Of a stretch of 64,000 nucleotides of DNA, positions 51,977 through 59,890 are shown one piece after another. This stretch comes from Natronobacterium texcoconense (GTDB lineage: Archaea; Halobacteriota; Halobacteria; Halobacteriales; Natrialbaceae). The stretch covers positions 1 to 64,000 of the forward strand of contig NZ_FNLC01000006.1 in the NCBI RefSeq assembly GCF_900104065.1, in the 5' to 3' direction. Position 1 is the stretch's first letter. Each line of letters starts with the position of its first letter. The notes under the pieces are model-generated. The model saw nothing but the letters and a program-made list of their open reading frames with translations, ran no database searches and was not told the origin of the DNA. Position numbers and translations under genes: made by a program.

Positions 51977-52263
51977 ACGGCTACGAGCCAGTCTGACGTC
52001 TCGAGTCGCTGTCGCTGTTTTCGATTCGTTTCGCTCAGTAACTGTCGGATTCGGTTTAGCTCGGGTCTGTGTGTTCCTGAACCCCCACGACGGCTGTTCT
52101 TGACAGCCGACAATGTACTTGAGTCATAGTAAACAGCGTATTCTGTAACTCTTTATTCCGAGCACATTCGACGTAAACCAGCGCATAGGGCCCTAATCAC
52201 TGCCGAATTCAACGTAATAAACGAATCCAAGCAGTTTTGGTGGATGCTCGCGTCAGACGAAAT
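51977..52263 (+). promoter_or_regulatory. Intergenic region upstream of the zinc-finger gene
   Basis: 287 bases. The second half becomes AT-richer (cttgagtcatagtaaacagcg, then ttctgtaactctttattcc) and may carry the promoter of the zinc-finger gene at 52264. An ATG-less extension of that frame exists to GTG 52237 but lacks conservation. Nothing else is recognised. Confidence 0.3.
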
Positions 52264-52497
52264 ATGCACACTTGTCGTAACTGCAACCAGTCCTTCCAGA
52301 CTGAGCTCGCCCTCGAGTTACACCGGGACACCTGCAAGAAGGGCCAGCTCTTCTGTCAGGAATGTGGCGACCGGTTCCAGGAGGCCGACGCGACCCAGGA
52401 CGGGTGGCACTACGAGTGTCCAAGCGAGGACTGCGACGGCGAAGGACTCCAGGAAGACCTGTATCAGGTAGAAGACGTACGAACTGCGACTCACTAA
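52264..52497 (+). CDS. Small double zinc-finger protein
   Basis: This 77-residue protein has a C2H2-like first knuckle (CRNCNQSFQTELALELHRDTC) and a second ribbon CQECGDRF... CPSEDC. It ends GEGLQEDLYQVEDVRTATH. Small zinc-finger proteins of this type are widespread in haloarchaea, some with a role in regulation, but the target is unknown here. ATG 52264 is preferred over GTG 52237. It precedes the DUF4395 gene by 63 bases on the same strand. Confidence 0.75.
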   Translation: MHTCRNCNQSFQTELALELHRDTCKKGQLFCQECGDRFQEADATQDGWHYECPSEDCDGEGLQEDLYQVEDVRTATH

Positions 52498-52560
52498 CTC
52501 TCGACGTTCTCTGTATCCGACTGGCAACGTGTTCTTCTCTCTCGAGTTACTACGTCACAT

Positions 52561-53031
52561 GTGAACGTAAATCAGGGATCTGGGTCCTCGAGTAGGGCCC
52601 GCTCGAACAACGAACTGACCGATCCTCGAGCAGCCAGGTTCGGACAGGCGATTACGGCGACGTTGCTGCTCGCCGGGGTCGCACTCACCGAGTCGGCGTT
52701 CGTCTACGTAGTGGCCCTGATTCTCGGGCTCGCGGTCGTCTCCGGCTGGCGACTCGACGCATATCGGTTGCTCTGGCAACACGTCGTGGTTCGCGTGGTC
52801 GGTCGGCCCGACGAACTCGAGGCTGCGGCACCACATCGCTTCGCGAAGGTCCTGGGTGCGGTCGGCTCCGGCGCTGCGACGCTTTTCTTGCTCCTGGGTT
52901 CCCCAACTGCCGGATTCGCTCTAGCTGCACTGGTCGGGTTACTCGCGGCGCTCTCGGCGACGACTGGATTCTGCCTTGGCTGTCGGATGTACCGGCAGGT
53001 GTCGTTCCTGCAGTCTCGAGACGTGCTGTGA
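52561..53031 (+). CDS. DUF4395 membrane protein
   Basis: This 156-residue protein resembles DUF4395. It starts with a polar N-terminus (1-25: NVNQGSGSSSRARSNN), then hydrophobic helices about 30-60 and 95-130 (ALSATTGFCLGCRMYRQ at the end). The CLGC motif near the C-terminus is typical. DUF4395 proteins are often linked to thiol/sulfur handling, but no rhodanese or thioredoxin gene is adjacent. GTG 52561 is the only practical start. Its stop is 15 bases before the left inverted repeat of the integrase module. Confidence 0.72.
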   Translation: MNVNQGSGSSSRARSNNELTDPRAARFGQAITATLLLAGVALTESAFVYVVALILGLAVVSGWRLDAYRLLWQHVVVRVVGRPDELEAAAPHRFAKVLGAVGSGAATLFLLLGSPTAGFALAALVGLLAALSATTGFCLGCRMYRQVSFLQSRDVL

Positions 53032-53045
53032 CCGGCAACTCGAGG

Positions 53046-53077
53046 CTACCATCGATATAGCGATATAGAATTTACAA
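53046..53077 (+). repeat. Left 32-bp inverted repeat of the integrase module
   Basis: CTACCATCGATATAGCG followed by ATATAGAATTTACAA. It pairs with 55460-55491 in opposite orientation: 27 of 32 positions agree by eye. It lies 15 bases after the DUF4395 stop. Confidence 0.75.
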
Positions 53078-53584
53078 ACCGGGTTCAAAACGGGCGTGGC
53101 AGCGACTGAAATTCGAAGAGTGCGGCATATAGGGCTTCTCGAGCCCGATTTCGCGAATGTAGTTTCGGTGACTTTCGGATAATCGTCTCGAGACGCTTCT
53201 TCGACGACCGTCTCGACAGTTGGCGACGTTCGATCCGTACTCCTCCCTGCGCTTCGATCGTTGCAGATCGCCTCGAAACGGCCGATGCCACTATGCAGGC
53301 AACCACTCCTCTGCCGACGAAATCGGCGACAGTCGGCCGCTGAGACGCACTGAAGGACCTGCAGCAACCGATAACTGCGGCCACTGACGGCCCGACGATG
53401 ACTTTCGGAGATCCGTAGCACTGGACCGAGACGACAGCCACACTAGGAACGCCGACGGCTGGCCTCCAACCTCTTGATCTGCGAACGCCAGGAACTCCCA
53501 GTGTTCGATACGACTCGTACCGATCACTGCGACATTGTAGGTAGCTCTGTTTGCCGAGCTGGGGCCGAGTTCAATACTCGTTCA

Positions 53585-53669
53585 CTATAGTAGCCACTGT
53601 AAGTCAGTTCACACCTGATCGCACAGTTGTCGTGCGATCAGTGTGTGAATCGTTGCAGTCCTTAGTATC
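53585..53669. repeat. Palindromic MITE-like element, copy 3
   Basis: About 85 bases beginning CTATAGTAGCCACTGTAAGT and ending GTTGCAGTCCTTAGTATCG. The inner dyad (cacacctgatcgcac / gtgcgatcagtgtgtg) is intact, while the right terminus (cttagtat) has decayed compared with copies 2 and 4. It lies inside the inverted-repeat-bounded module, upstream of the DUF5805-like gene. Confidence 0.83.
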
Positions 53670-53939
53670 GCGACTGTCGACAACTCCGATCACTCGAGTC
53701 CTCCATCGGAAACTTTCCCGGCGACTGTGGCCACTGTGAAGACGAATCCTACCCAAATCTATATCTCGAATTGTGGGGCCACATATCTGATAATGAAATC
53801 CCAGAATGTGGTCTCCTCATATAGAAAATACGTACTGGTGGTGCTACTTTTGAGAGGAAATTCGGTCTACAAAAAGAGATAAACTCACTTAGCCCGAATA
53901 ACGGGAAGATTGAAGGTCACGGCGTTTGATCGGTCACGT

Positions 53940-54332
53940 ATGAGCGACGCTGCGGACACCTCCAGGAAGACGGTCAAGACCTACGTCCCTGCCTACCAGA
54001 AAGAGGAGTGGCAGTCCCACGCCGACGACCTCGACATGAGTCAAAGCGAGTTCGTCCGGACGATGGTCCAGGCGGGGCGCGCGGGGTTCGAATCGGGTCG
54101 TGAGGAACCCACTTCTCCGGACCCAGACCCTGGGGGTAACGGCCTCGAAACACGTGTCCTGAAATTGCTACAGAATGACACGTACGACTGGGACGAACTC
54201 CTCGAGGCAGTCAGCGACGACATCGAGTCGCGACTGGACGACGCACTCGAGGAACTCCAGGCGCGAAACGAGATCAGGTACAGCGGACGCCACGGCGGAT
54301 ACACCACTGTCGGTGATAACGATGGCGACTGA
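53940..54332 (+). CDS. DUF5805-type DNA-binding partner of the integrase
   Basis: This 130-residue protein resembles haloarchaeal DUF5805. Its N-terminal half has a ribbon-helix-helix look: RKTVKTYVPAYQKEEWQSHADDLDMSQSEFVRTMVQAGRAGFE. An acidic linker follows, then LLQNDTYDWDELLEAVSDDIESRLDDALEELQARNEIRYSGRHGGYTTV, a possible winged-helix. It overlaps the integrase by 11 bases, so the two are coupled. It may be a cofactor or recombination directionality factor for the integrase. ATG 53940 is preferred over GTG 53910. Confidence 0.8.
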   Translation: MSDAADTSRKTVKTYVPAYQKEEWQSHADDLDMSQSEFVRTMVQAGRAGFESGREEPTSPDPDPGGNGLETRVLKLLQNDTYDWDELLEAVSDDIESRLDDALEELQARNEIRYSGRHGGYTTVGDNDGD

Positions 54333-55374
54333 TCCACGCGGCACCCAGGTTCCGGAGGAGGTAGAGGATCCGATCGAGTACTTCCTCGACGACCAGCGGT
54401 ATCACGGCAAGAGCGAACGCACCCTCGAGGCCTACGACCGGGTGCTCCACGAGTTCGAGGCGTTCCTTCGAGAGCGATTCGACGGCGTCGAGGGTCCCCG
54501 TGACGCCGACCGCCGGGAGTGTATGGCCTGGATTCACTCCCTGCGGGGGGAGTTCGAACCGAGTACGATCGCCACCTACGCCTCCTACCTCAACCGCTTT
54601 TACGACTACATGAACCGCGTCGGCGTCTTCGAACACAACCCGATGGCGCTCGTCATGGAGGAGATGTCCGAATCGATCGACACCGATCCGACTCGACGGG
54701 ACGTCTCCGTTCCCGAGATGCAGTCGTTCGTCGACTCAATCTCCCATCCCCTCGAGCGGGCCATCGTCGTCACACTGCTGAAGACGGGGATGCGTGTCGG
54801 CGAACTCTGCAACCTCGATCTGGAGGATCTACACCTCGAGACGCCCGAAATCGACCTCGAGTGGGAGCCACGCGTCCACCTGGATCGGCGGCCGGATTCG
54901 ATCTTCGTCTCCTCGGAGCCTGCCCGCGGGAAGAGCGTCAACGACGAGGTACGGACCGCCTCGAACAAGCGAAAGCGCGACACGGTGGTTCCCGTCGATG
55001 ACGAACTCCAGTGGGCACTGATCGAGTGGCTCGCGATCCGGCCGGACGCGGTCTCTCCGGCCCAACCTCTGTTTCTCGACACCGGCGAGTCGTGGGGACA
55101 GCGCCTCGAGCCGTCGGACGTCCGCTACATCGTCAAGAAACACGCTCGAGAGCGGGGATGGTACCGAACTGGCGGCGGTACGACCGAGAACGTCACGCCC
55201 CACTACTTCCGGCACTTCTTCACGACGCACCTCCGGGATCGAACCGGTGACCGCGGTATCGTCCAGTATCTCCGCGGAGACGTCGCGAGCGATGTGATCG
55301 ACACCTACACGCACAACTGGGGCGACCGGGTTCGGGATACGTATCTCGAGTGTATCTACTCGGTGACCGAGTAG
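54322..55374 (+). CDS. Tyrosine recombinase (phage-integrase family)
   Basis: This 350-residue recombinase has an N-terminal SAM-like core-binding domain (about 15-100) and a catalytic domain with R158 (LLKTGMRVGELCNLDLEDL), a Lys-rich beta-turn (TASNKRKRDTVVP, about 211-224), H294 and R297 (TPHYFRHFFTTHL) and Y329 (VIDTYTHNW) as the likely nucleophile. The second family His (LGH) reads LRGD here (D320), an uncommon change. Start ATG 54322 overlaps the DUF5805-like gene by 11 bases. This pair with no other element genes is typical of haloarchaeal XerC/D-like integrases; whether it moves DNA is unknown. Confidence 0.92.
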   Translation: MATDPRGTQVPEEVEDPIEYFLDDQRYHGKSERTLEAYDRVLHEFEAFLRERFDGVEGPRDADRRECMAWIHSLRGEFEPSTIATYASYLNRFYDYMNRVGVFEHNPMALVMEEMSESIDTDPTRRDVSVPEMQSFVDSISHPLERAIVVTLLKTGMRVGELCNLDLEDLHLETPEIDLEWEPRVHLDRRPDSIFVSSEPARGKSVNDEVRTASNKRKRDTVVPVDDELQWALIEWLAIRPDAVSPAQPLFLDTGESWGQRLEPSDVRYIVKKHARERGWYRTGGGTTENVTPHYFRHFFTTHLRDRTGDRGIVQYLRGDVASDVIDTYTHNWGDRVRDTYLECIYSVTE

Positions 55375-55662
55375 TAGTATCGATCGAATTCGCTCATTTC
55401 GCCCCCTCTGGAGCTTCTATTCTGCTCTCAGTGCGTATTACTCGTGCTCGACCGCCACCTTGTAAACTGTATATCGCTATAGCTATGGTGGTTCTATCGA
55501 CGGGTTTTCTCCAGTCACAATCCAGATTCAGAAATCGGCCCGCGAACGGGGCAGTACCTGTATTTTCCCGTCCTGCAAAAGAACTGGTCGGTCAGTCCGT
55601 TCGGATCGACCGACCTGTCGTGCTTCCTCGATCCCCGGTCTCGTTCGAGAACGCGACGATAC
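55375..55662. other. Gap with the right inverted repeat
   Basis: 288 bases without a supported gene. It holds the right 32-bp inverted repeat (55460-55491). From 55500 to 55640 the sequence contains a GCAAAAGAACTG stretch that recurs near 60677, perhaps shared debris. Confidence 0.45.
55460..55491 (-). repeat. Right 32-bp inverted repeat of the integrase module
   Basis: TTGTAAACTGTATATCG followed by CTATAGCTATGGTGG. It is inverted relative to 53046-53077 with 27 of 32 matches. Together they bound 2,446 bases that contain palindromic element copy 3 and the DUF5805-like/integrase pair. Confidence 0.75.
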
Positions 55663-56028
55663 CTAGACTGCCTCGTCACGCGACCCGACCGCGTCAAAAA
55701 TTTGGGGGACGAACCCTTCCGCGAGCGGTGACAGTTCGTACACGCGGCTCCCGCTGTCGCGGAACTTGCCAACGAGTCCGGCGTTCTCGAGTTCGTCGAG
55801 GTGGTGGTACAGGTCGTTCTGGCGTCGATCCAGCAAGTCGGCGAGTTCACCGCTTCGAATCTGTCCCTCCTCGGCGAGCAGATAGAGGATGGTAAACCGC
55901 GTGGGTTCACCCATCACCGACAGTCGGTTGGCCTCTCGGTCGAGGTCGAGTGCTCCCGCGAGCAGTTCCGATTCGACGCGTTCCCGTGCTTTCGTCCGGT
56001 CGTCGTGGGAAATCCCGCGATCGGTCAT
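55663..56028 (-). CDS. ArsR-like winged-helix regulator
   Basis: This 121-residue protein has a winged helix (about 30-105: REANRLSVMGEPTRFTILYLLAEEGQIRSGELADLLDRRQNDLYHHLDELENAGLVGKFRDSGSRVYELSPLAEGF) similar to haloarchaeal ArsR/HTH_20 regulators. A helical N-terminus (about 1-30) and a short tail complete it. No metal-binding cysteines are present, so the signal is not metal. ATG 56028 is chosen; a GTG at 56046 is possible. It lies 94 bases downstream of the HisG-like gene on the same strand. Confidence 0.85.
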   Translation of the reverse strand: MTDRGISHDDRTKARERVESELLAGALDLDREANRLSVMGEPTRFTILYLLAEEGQIRSGELADLLDRRQNDLYHHLDELENAGLVGKFRDSGSRVYELSPLAEGFVPQIFDAVGSRDEAV

Positions 56029-56122
56029 ATGCACACGTTTCACCACGAAACTTCCTGAACTTAACCCCGATTAAGACACTACGACAACAGAAACGTTGAT
56101 TGTAGACGGTGTCAGTAAAAAT

Positions 56123-57049
56123 TCAGCCGTCGACGGCCAGTTCCGTCTCGAGATCCGCTCCGTTCAACAGCGACCGAACCGCGGCGACCGATTCCGTAAC
56201 CTCCGGCGCGCTCTCGAGCAGCACGGTCTCACTCGGGAATAGCTGTTCGCCCAGCAGCAGGCCGTGTTCGCGGGCGGTCGAGCCGGTGACGGTGAGGTAG
56301 ACGCCGAGTCCGGCGTCGGCGATGGCGGCTTCCTCCTCGCGGCCGTCTTCGGGATAGGAGAACTCGACGTCGTCTAACGTTCGCGTTCCGAGGACGGCAC
56401 GGACCAGTCGTTCGTATCGCGGTTCGATACACAGCGGCCCCTCGTACCCCTCGAGGAAGTCACGGTCGATCGACTCGTTTGCTGGCGCAACCTCGGGCGT
56501 AGCCATCAGTGTGTGATAGACTGTATCTCCGAGTCCGGTCACGACGCGAACGTCGGTGTCGGCTGGATCGATCCGAGCGTTCATATCCGCAATCCTGTCG
56601 ATCGGCTCGGGACGGAGTTCGACGACCTCCTCCAGGATCAGGTCGGCGCTATCGAACCCGAGCGCGAACTCGTGGGTTCGCAGCGCCCGAAACGGCTCCT
56701 CGCGGCCGACCAGCCGAATCCGTGTATCGTCGGGAACACCCGCGACGTCCTCGAGCGGGATCGTGACGCTGTCGAAGACGATCCGTCGTGGGTGGCCGGC
56801 GCGCGTGTCCCGGACGAGCGTGTACTCGGGTTCTGTCGGATCGTCGACGTCGCTGTACTCGGCGAGACGATGGTAGACGTCCTCGGCTGGCTCCTCGAGG
56901 TTTCCTTTCGTTCGTGCCTTCTCGTGACGAAGCGTCGAGGTGACGTCGTCTGCAAGCTCTGGCGCGTCGAGTCGACGTGCGAGCCGGTCCAGTACCGACT
57001 CGAGCGGTCGCCCTTTGCGCGGAACTGCGATCGGAATCGTCTCGCCCAT
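56123..57049 (-). CDS. HisG-like paralog (ATP-phosphoribosyltransferase-related), function unknown
   Basis: This 308-residue protein begins MGETIPIAVPRKGRPLESVLDRLARRLD, close to the HisG start (IAVPNKGR), and near the C-terminus has VYLTVTGSTAREHGLLLGEQLFPSETVLL, close to HisG's ITGSTLRENGL region. The middle (IRLVGREEPFRALRTHEFALGFDSADLILEEVVEL) resembles the HisG periplasmic-binding-like fold. It is long for the short-form HisG and lacks a clear PRPP-binding loop, so activity is doubtful. The start is ATG 57049; the longer frame to 57100 is a GTG after a TATA-like patch. A winged-helix gene follows. Confidence 0.6.
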   Translation of the reverse strand: MGETIPIAVPRKGRPLESVLDRLARRLDAPELADDVTSTLRHEKARTKGNLEEPAEDVYHRLAEYSDVDDPTEPEYTLVRDTRAGHPRRIVFDSVTIPLEDVAGVPDDTRIRLVGREEPFRALRTHEFALGFDSADLILEEVVELRPEPIDRIADMNARIDPADTDVRVVTGLGDTVYHTLMATPEVAPANESIDRDFLEGYEGPLCIEPRYERLVRAVLGTRTLDDVEFSYPEDGREEEAAIADAGLGVYLTVTGSTAREHGLLLGEQLFPSETVLLESAPEVTESVAAVRSLLNGADLETELAVDG

Positions 57050-57143
57050 CGATATCGACCGGGTCTCGACTGCGGACGGATAAACGAGTTGTGTTTCCAC
57101 ACGAATACGGCCGCGAATTACGTCGGCCGAGAGAAAAGCCGAT

Positions 57144-58919
57144 TCAGTCGCCGGAGAACATCGAGCCGAGCTGGTCGCGCCACTCCCGGAGGTCCGTCAC
57201 GTCCTCGCGGACGTCCTCGAGTTCGGATTCGATCTCCTCGACGTCGCTTTCGAGTGCCTCGAGTTCGTCCGTGACGTCTGTGACGTCGTCGACCTCCTCG
57301 CGGACGTCCTCGAGCCCGCTTTCGACGTCTTCGACGTCGTCCTCGAGCGATTCGACGTCGCCTGCCACGTCCTCGACATCCTCGAGGCCGTCTTCGACTT
57401 CTGCGGTCCGGTCTGCCAGGTCGTCGACCTCGTCGGTCACCGACTCGAGGTCGTCCTCGACGTCGTCGGTCCGATCGCCGATCTCGTCGACGTCGTCTTC
57501 GATATCGGTCGTCCAGTCGGTGAGCGTCTCGATTTCGTTCTCGGTGTCGTCGAGTCGCTCCTCCGTTTCGTCGACCTGTTCAGTCATCGACTCGAGGTCG
57601 TCCTCCAGCGAGGCCAGGTCCTCGCGGAACTCGTCGAGGATGTCGCTTGCGGTGCCGTTCTCGCTGATGAACTCCTCGAGTGCACCGGTGTAGGCGGCGA
57701 CTTCCTCGACGCGGGACTGGAGGTGGTCGAGTTTCGCGAGGTCGGCCGGCGTCGGCTCGCCGGCGTCCTCGTCGTCACTCTCGCGTTCGATCTCGAGTTC
57801 GGACTGGAGGGTCTCGAGGTCGTCGTCGTCGACTTCGTCGTTTCGAATCTCCTCGGCGAGCCGTTCCGCGACGGAGCGATCGGTCAGTTCGTCGGCGACG
57901 GCAGCCGGGTCGACGGTAACGTCGCCAGTGGGAGACGCGTCGCCGGCCGGGTCGTTGCCGGTCGACGTCTCGTCGGCCGCTGGCTCGGTTTCGGAGATGG
58001 CGTCGGTCGCAGATTCGGGGGTCTCGTCGACTGCCGGTGCATCCTCCGTTTCCGGTTCCGCTGGCTCCGATTCAGCGAGTTCCGAGTCGGTGTTCACGGT
58101 GGCGTCCTCGGACTGGACGTCCGCTTCCGGCTCTGCCGTCAGTTCGATACCGTCCTCGTGGTCCGGTTCGTCGTCGGTCGCTTCCTCCTCGTCGAACCCG
58201 AGGTCGATATCGGGCGCGTCTTCCTCGTCGTCCTCGTCGTCGGGCGAGTCGACCGGTTCGGCGTCGACGTCCTCGAGGTCGAGGTCCAGACCGCCTTCCG
58301 CCTCCGTGTCGGGAGCAGGGTCGTCGCTGGCGTCGGCTGCTGCCGGTTCGTCGTCCGCAGCGGGGGGTGTGTCGGAAGTGGAGGTGTCGTCCGATTCGCC
58401 GACGACGCTCTCGCCAGTCTCGCTGTCTTTCAGCCCGGGGACGGACTCGGAGCCACCGGAGATCATCTCTTTGACGGCACGGTCGCTCTCGCCGGAGACG
58501 ATGCTGTCGATGACCGCGTCGTCGACCTCGTCGCTGGTCGACCGCTGTTCGTCCGGGTTCACCTCGACGATCGTCGGCTCCGTCATGAAGTCCGCGGCGG
58601 CGCCTTCGTCGTCGATCCGGATGCCGTACACCGTCACGAGCCGTTCGCCCGCCTCGAGCGTGTGCGTGAACTCGACGTGGTTGTCCTGGAAGGCCGTCCA
58701 GTCGTCGCTGTGGTATTCGGGGTGGAACCCGATCTTGTCCATCGGGAACGAGTCGGGGATATCTTCGGAGAGTCTAAATTCGACCGTACTGTCGCGCTGG
58801 GATTCGATCTCGAAGCGGATCGCAGGAACGGGGAACTCCTCCGCCGTAAACGTCTTTCTGACGTTTAGCCCGTCGGCGCTGACTTCGATCACGTCGTCCG
58901 CGTCGGCGATGCTACTCAT
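57144..58919 (-). CDS. Long acidic coiled-coil protein with N-terminal conserved domain
   Basis: This 591-residue protein has three parts. Residues 1-120 form a folded domain (DGLNVRKTFTAEEFPVPAIRFEIESQRDSTVEFRLSEDIPDSFPMDKIGFHPEYHSDDWTAFQDNHVEFTHTLEAGERLVTVYGIRIDD), beta-rich, known in haloarchaea but of unknown role. Residues about 120-370 are low-complexity and acidic (Glu, Asp, Ser, Ala). Residues about 400-580 are a long heptad-like coiled coil (EDDLESVTDEVDDLADRTAEVE...), ending LREWRDQLGSMFSGD. No TM segment. Lying next to an MBL hydrolase gene. A structural or scaffold role is inferred. Confidence 0.8.
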   Translation of the reverse strand: MSSIADADDVIEVSADGLNVRKTFTAEEFPVPAIRFEIESQRDSTVEFRLSEDIPDSFPMDKIGFHPEYHSDDWTAFQDNHVEFTHTLEAGERLVTVYGIRIDDEGAAADFMTEPTIVEVNPDEQRSTSDEVDDAVIDSIVSGESDRAVKEMISGGSESVPGLKDSETGESVVGESDDTSTSDTPPAADDEPAAADASDDPAPDTEAEGGLDLDLEDVDAEPVDSPDDEDDEEDAPDIDLGFDEEEATDDEPDHEDGIELTAEPEADVQSEDATVNTDSELAESEPAEPETEDAPAVDETPESATDAISETEPAADETSTGNDPAGDASPTGDVTVDPAAVADELTDRSVAERLAEEIRNDEVDDDDLETLQSELEIERESDDEDAGEPTPADLAKLDHLQSRVEEVAAYTGALEEFISENGTASDILDEFREDLASLEDDLESMTEQVDETEERLDDTENEIETLTDWTTDIEDDVDEIGDRTDDVEDDLESVTDEVDDLADRTAEVEDGLEDVEDVAGDVESLEDDVEDVESGLEDVREEVDDVTDVTDELEALESDVEEIESELEDVREDVTDLREWRDQLGSMFSGD

Positions 58920-58972
58920 GAGACTAACGTTACCGTACCATTACTATAAATGGTGCGGGGAATTGTGACGAA

Positions 58973-59803
58973 TTATATATCAGTTCGGTCACCGATCTCG
59001 ACGACCTCGAGCCGTTCCGGGTGGTCGAAACTCGCGGCGTGGTGATGAAGGACGGTCGGATCGGCGGTCAGTCCTTTCCACATGTCCCAGTGGCTTGGCA
59101 GGAGGCGGTCGAACTGGAGGCTCGATGCGGCCTCGACGATCTGGTTCTCGTCGTTGTACCACCGCGTCCGTTTGGGTTCGCGGGTTTCTTTGTCGGGAAT
59201 CTGCCCGACGGTGCCGAACGCGAGCACGCCGAGGTCGATGTCGTACTCTTCGCCGATCCGATCGAACGCGTCGCTGGGCTTCGTATCGCCGCCGTGGAAG
59301 AAGGTGCCCGCGTCGTGTTCGATCACGTAGCTCACCGGATGGGTCGCGTCGGGGTCGTGGGCCTCCTCGACGTGGATCGTGAACTCACCGATATCGAAAG
59401 TGTCGCCCTCCGCAATCTCCGACAACTGGTCCTCGGAGACGTCCCACTCCTCGGTCCAGTTCTCCTCTTCCCGTGCGACGGTCAGACTATCGTCGGGTGC
59501 GTAAAACGTCGCGTCCGTGTTCTCGAGGATCGGTGCCTGGCTCGGCCCGTGGACGTGGTCGGTGTGTTCGTGGGTCGCGAGCACGGCGTCGGCCTCGGCG
59601 ACGTCGTCGGGGTCGAACGGCACCGGGATCATCCGGACCGTCCGTGGCGGGTCGCCGAGTCCGAGGTAGGGGTCGATGAAGAGCGTCGTTCCGCCGGAGC
59701 CCTTGAGAACGAAGCCGTTGCAGCCGAGATACCAGACGGCGACGCCGTCGGGCGTCGCCTCCTCGACGTCGCGAACGAGCCAGTCTCCCCAGTCGCTTTG
59801 CAT
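58973..59803 (-). CDS. MBL-fold metal hydrolase (UlaG-like)
   Basis: This 276-residue hydrolase belongs to the UlaG-like subgroup. Metal-binding motif THEHTDHVHG (HxHxDH), with further ligands in HPVSYVIEHDAGTFFHGGDT (G-G-D) and LLPSHWDMW. The start WYLGCNGFVLKGSGGTTLFIDPYLG is typical. UlaG opens L-ascorbate-6-phosphate lactone; other subgroup members act on cyclic phosphates or nucleotides, so substrate is open. ATG 59803 is preferred over an upstream GTG-type extension. It lies 53 bases upstream of the coiled-coil gene on the same strand, likely one operon. Confidence 0.88.
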   Translation of the reverse strand: MQSDWGDWLVRDVEEATPDGVAVWYLGCNGFVLKGSGGTTLFIDPYLGLGDPPRTVRMIPVPFDPDDVAEADAVLATHEHTDHVHGPSQAPILENTDATFYAPDDSLTVAREEENWTEEWDVSEDQLSEIAEGDTFDIGEFTIHVEEAHDPDATHPVSYVIEHDAGTFFHGGDTKPSDAFDRIGEEYDIDLGVLAFGTVGQIPDKETREPKRTRWYNDENQIVEAASSLQFDRLLPSHWDMWKGLTADPTVLHHHAASFDHPERLEVVEIGDRTDI

Positions 59804-59890
59804 ACTCGAGAGGTCGTGAACCGACTGGGTAAGTGTTGTTGTCTCGATTTCGAACGCCAACCACGGTCGATGACAGCCGAGAAAACGACG

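Larger units (their letters stand above)
53032..53939. other. Accessory gap: inverted repeat, decayed sequence, palindromic element
   Basis: 908 bases hold no gene I can support. It contains the left 32-bp inverted repeat (53046-53077), then about 500 bases with only short, overlapping open frames on the minus strand that lack any recognisable family, palindromic element copy 3 (53585-53669), and an AT-rich tract (53740-53900: tatatctcgaattgtgg, gataatgaaatcc) with a small dyad (TGTGG/CCACA at 53774). Low GC for this genome suggests transferred DNA. Confidence 0.6.

Noticed and set aside
53085-53527. Small minus-strand reading frames in the accessory gap
   Set aside because: They overlap each other, have no recognisable domain and are unlike haloarchaeal proteins in composition.
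57723-58868. 381-codon + frame opposite the coiled-coil gene
   Set aside because: It is the shadow of the acidic repeat-rich gene on the minus strand; its Arg/Val/Gly-rich composition is typical of such shadows.
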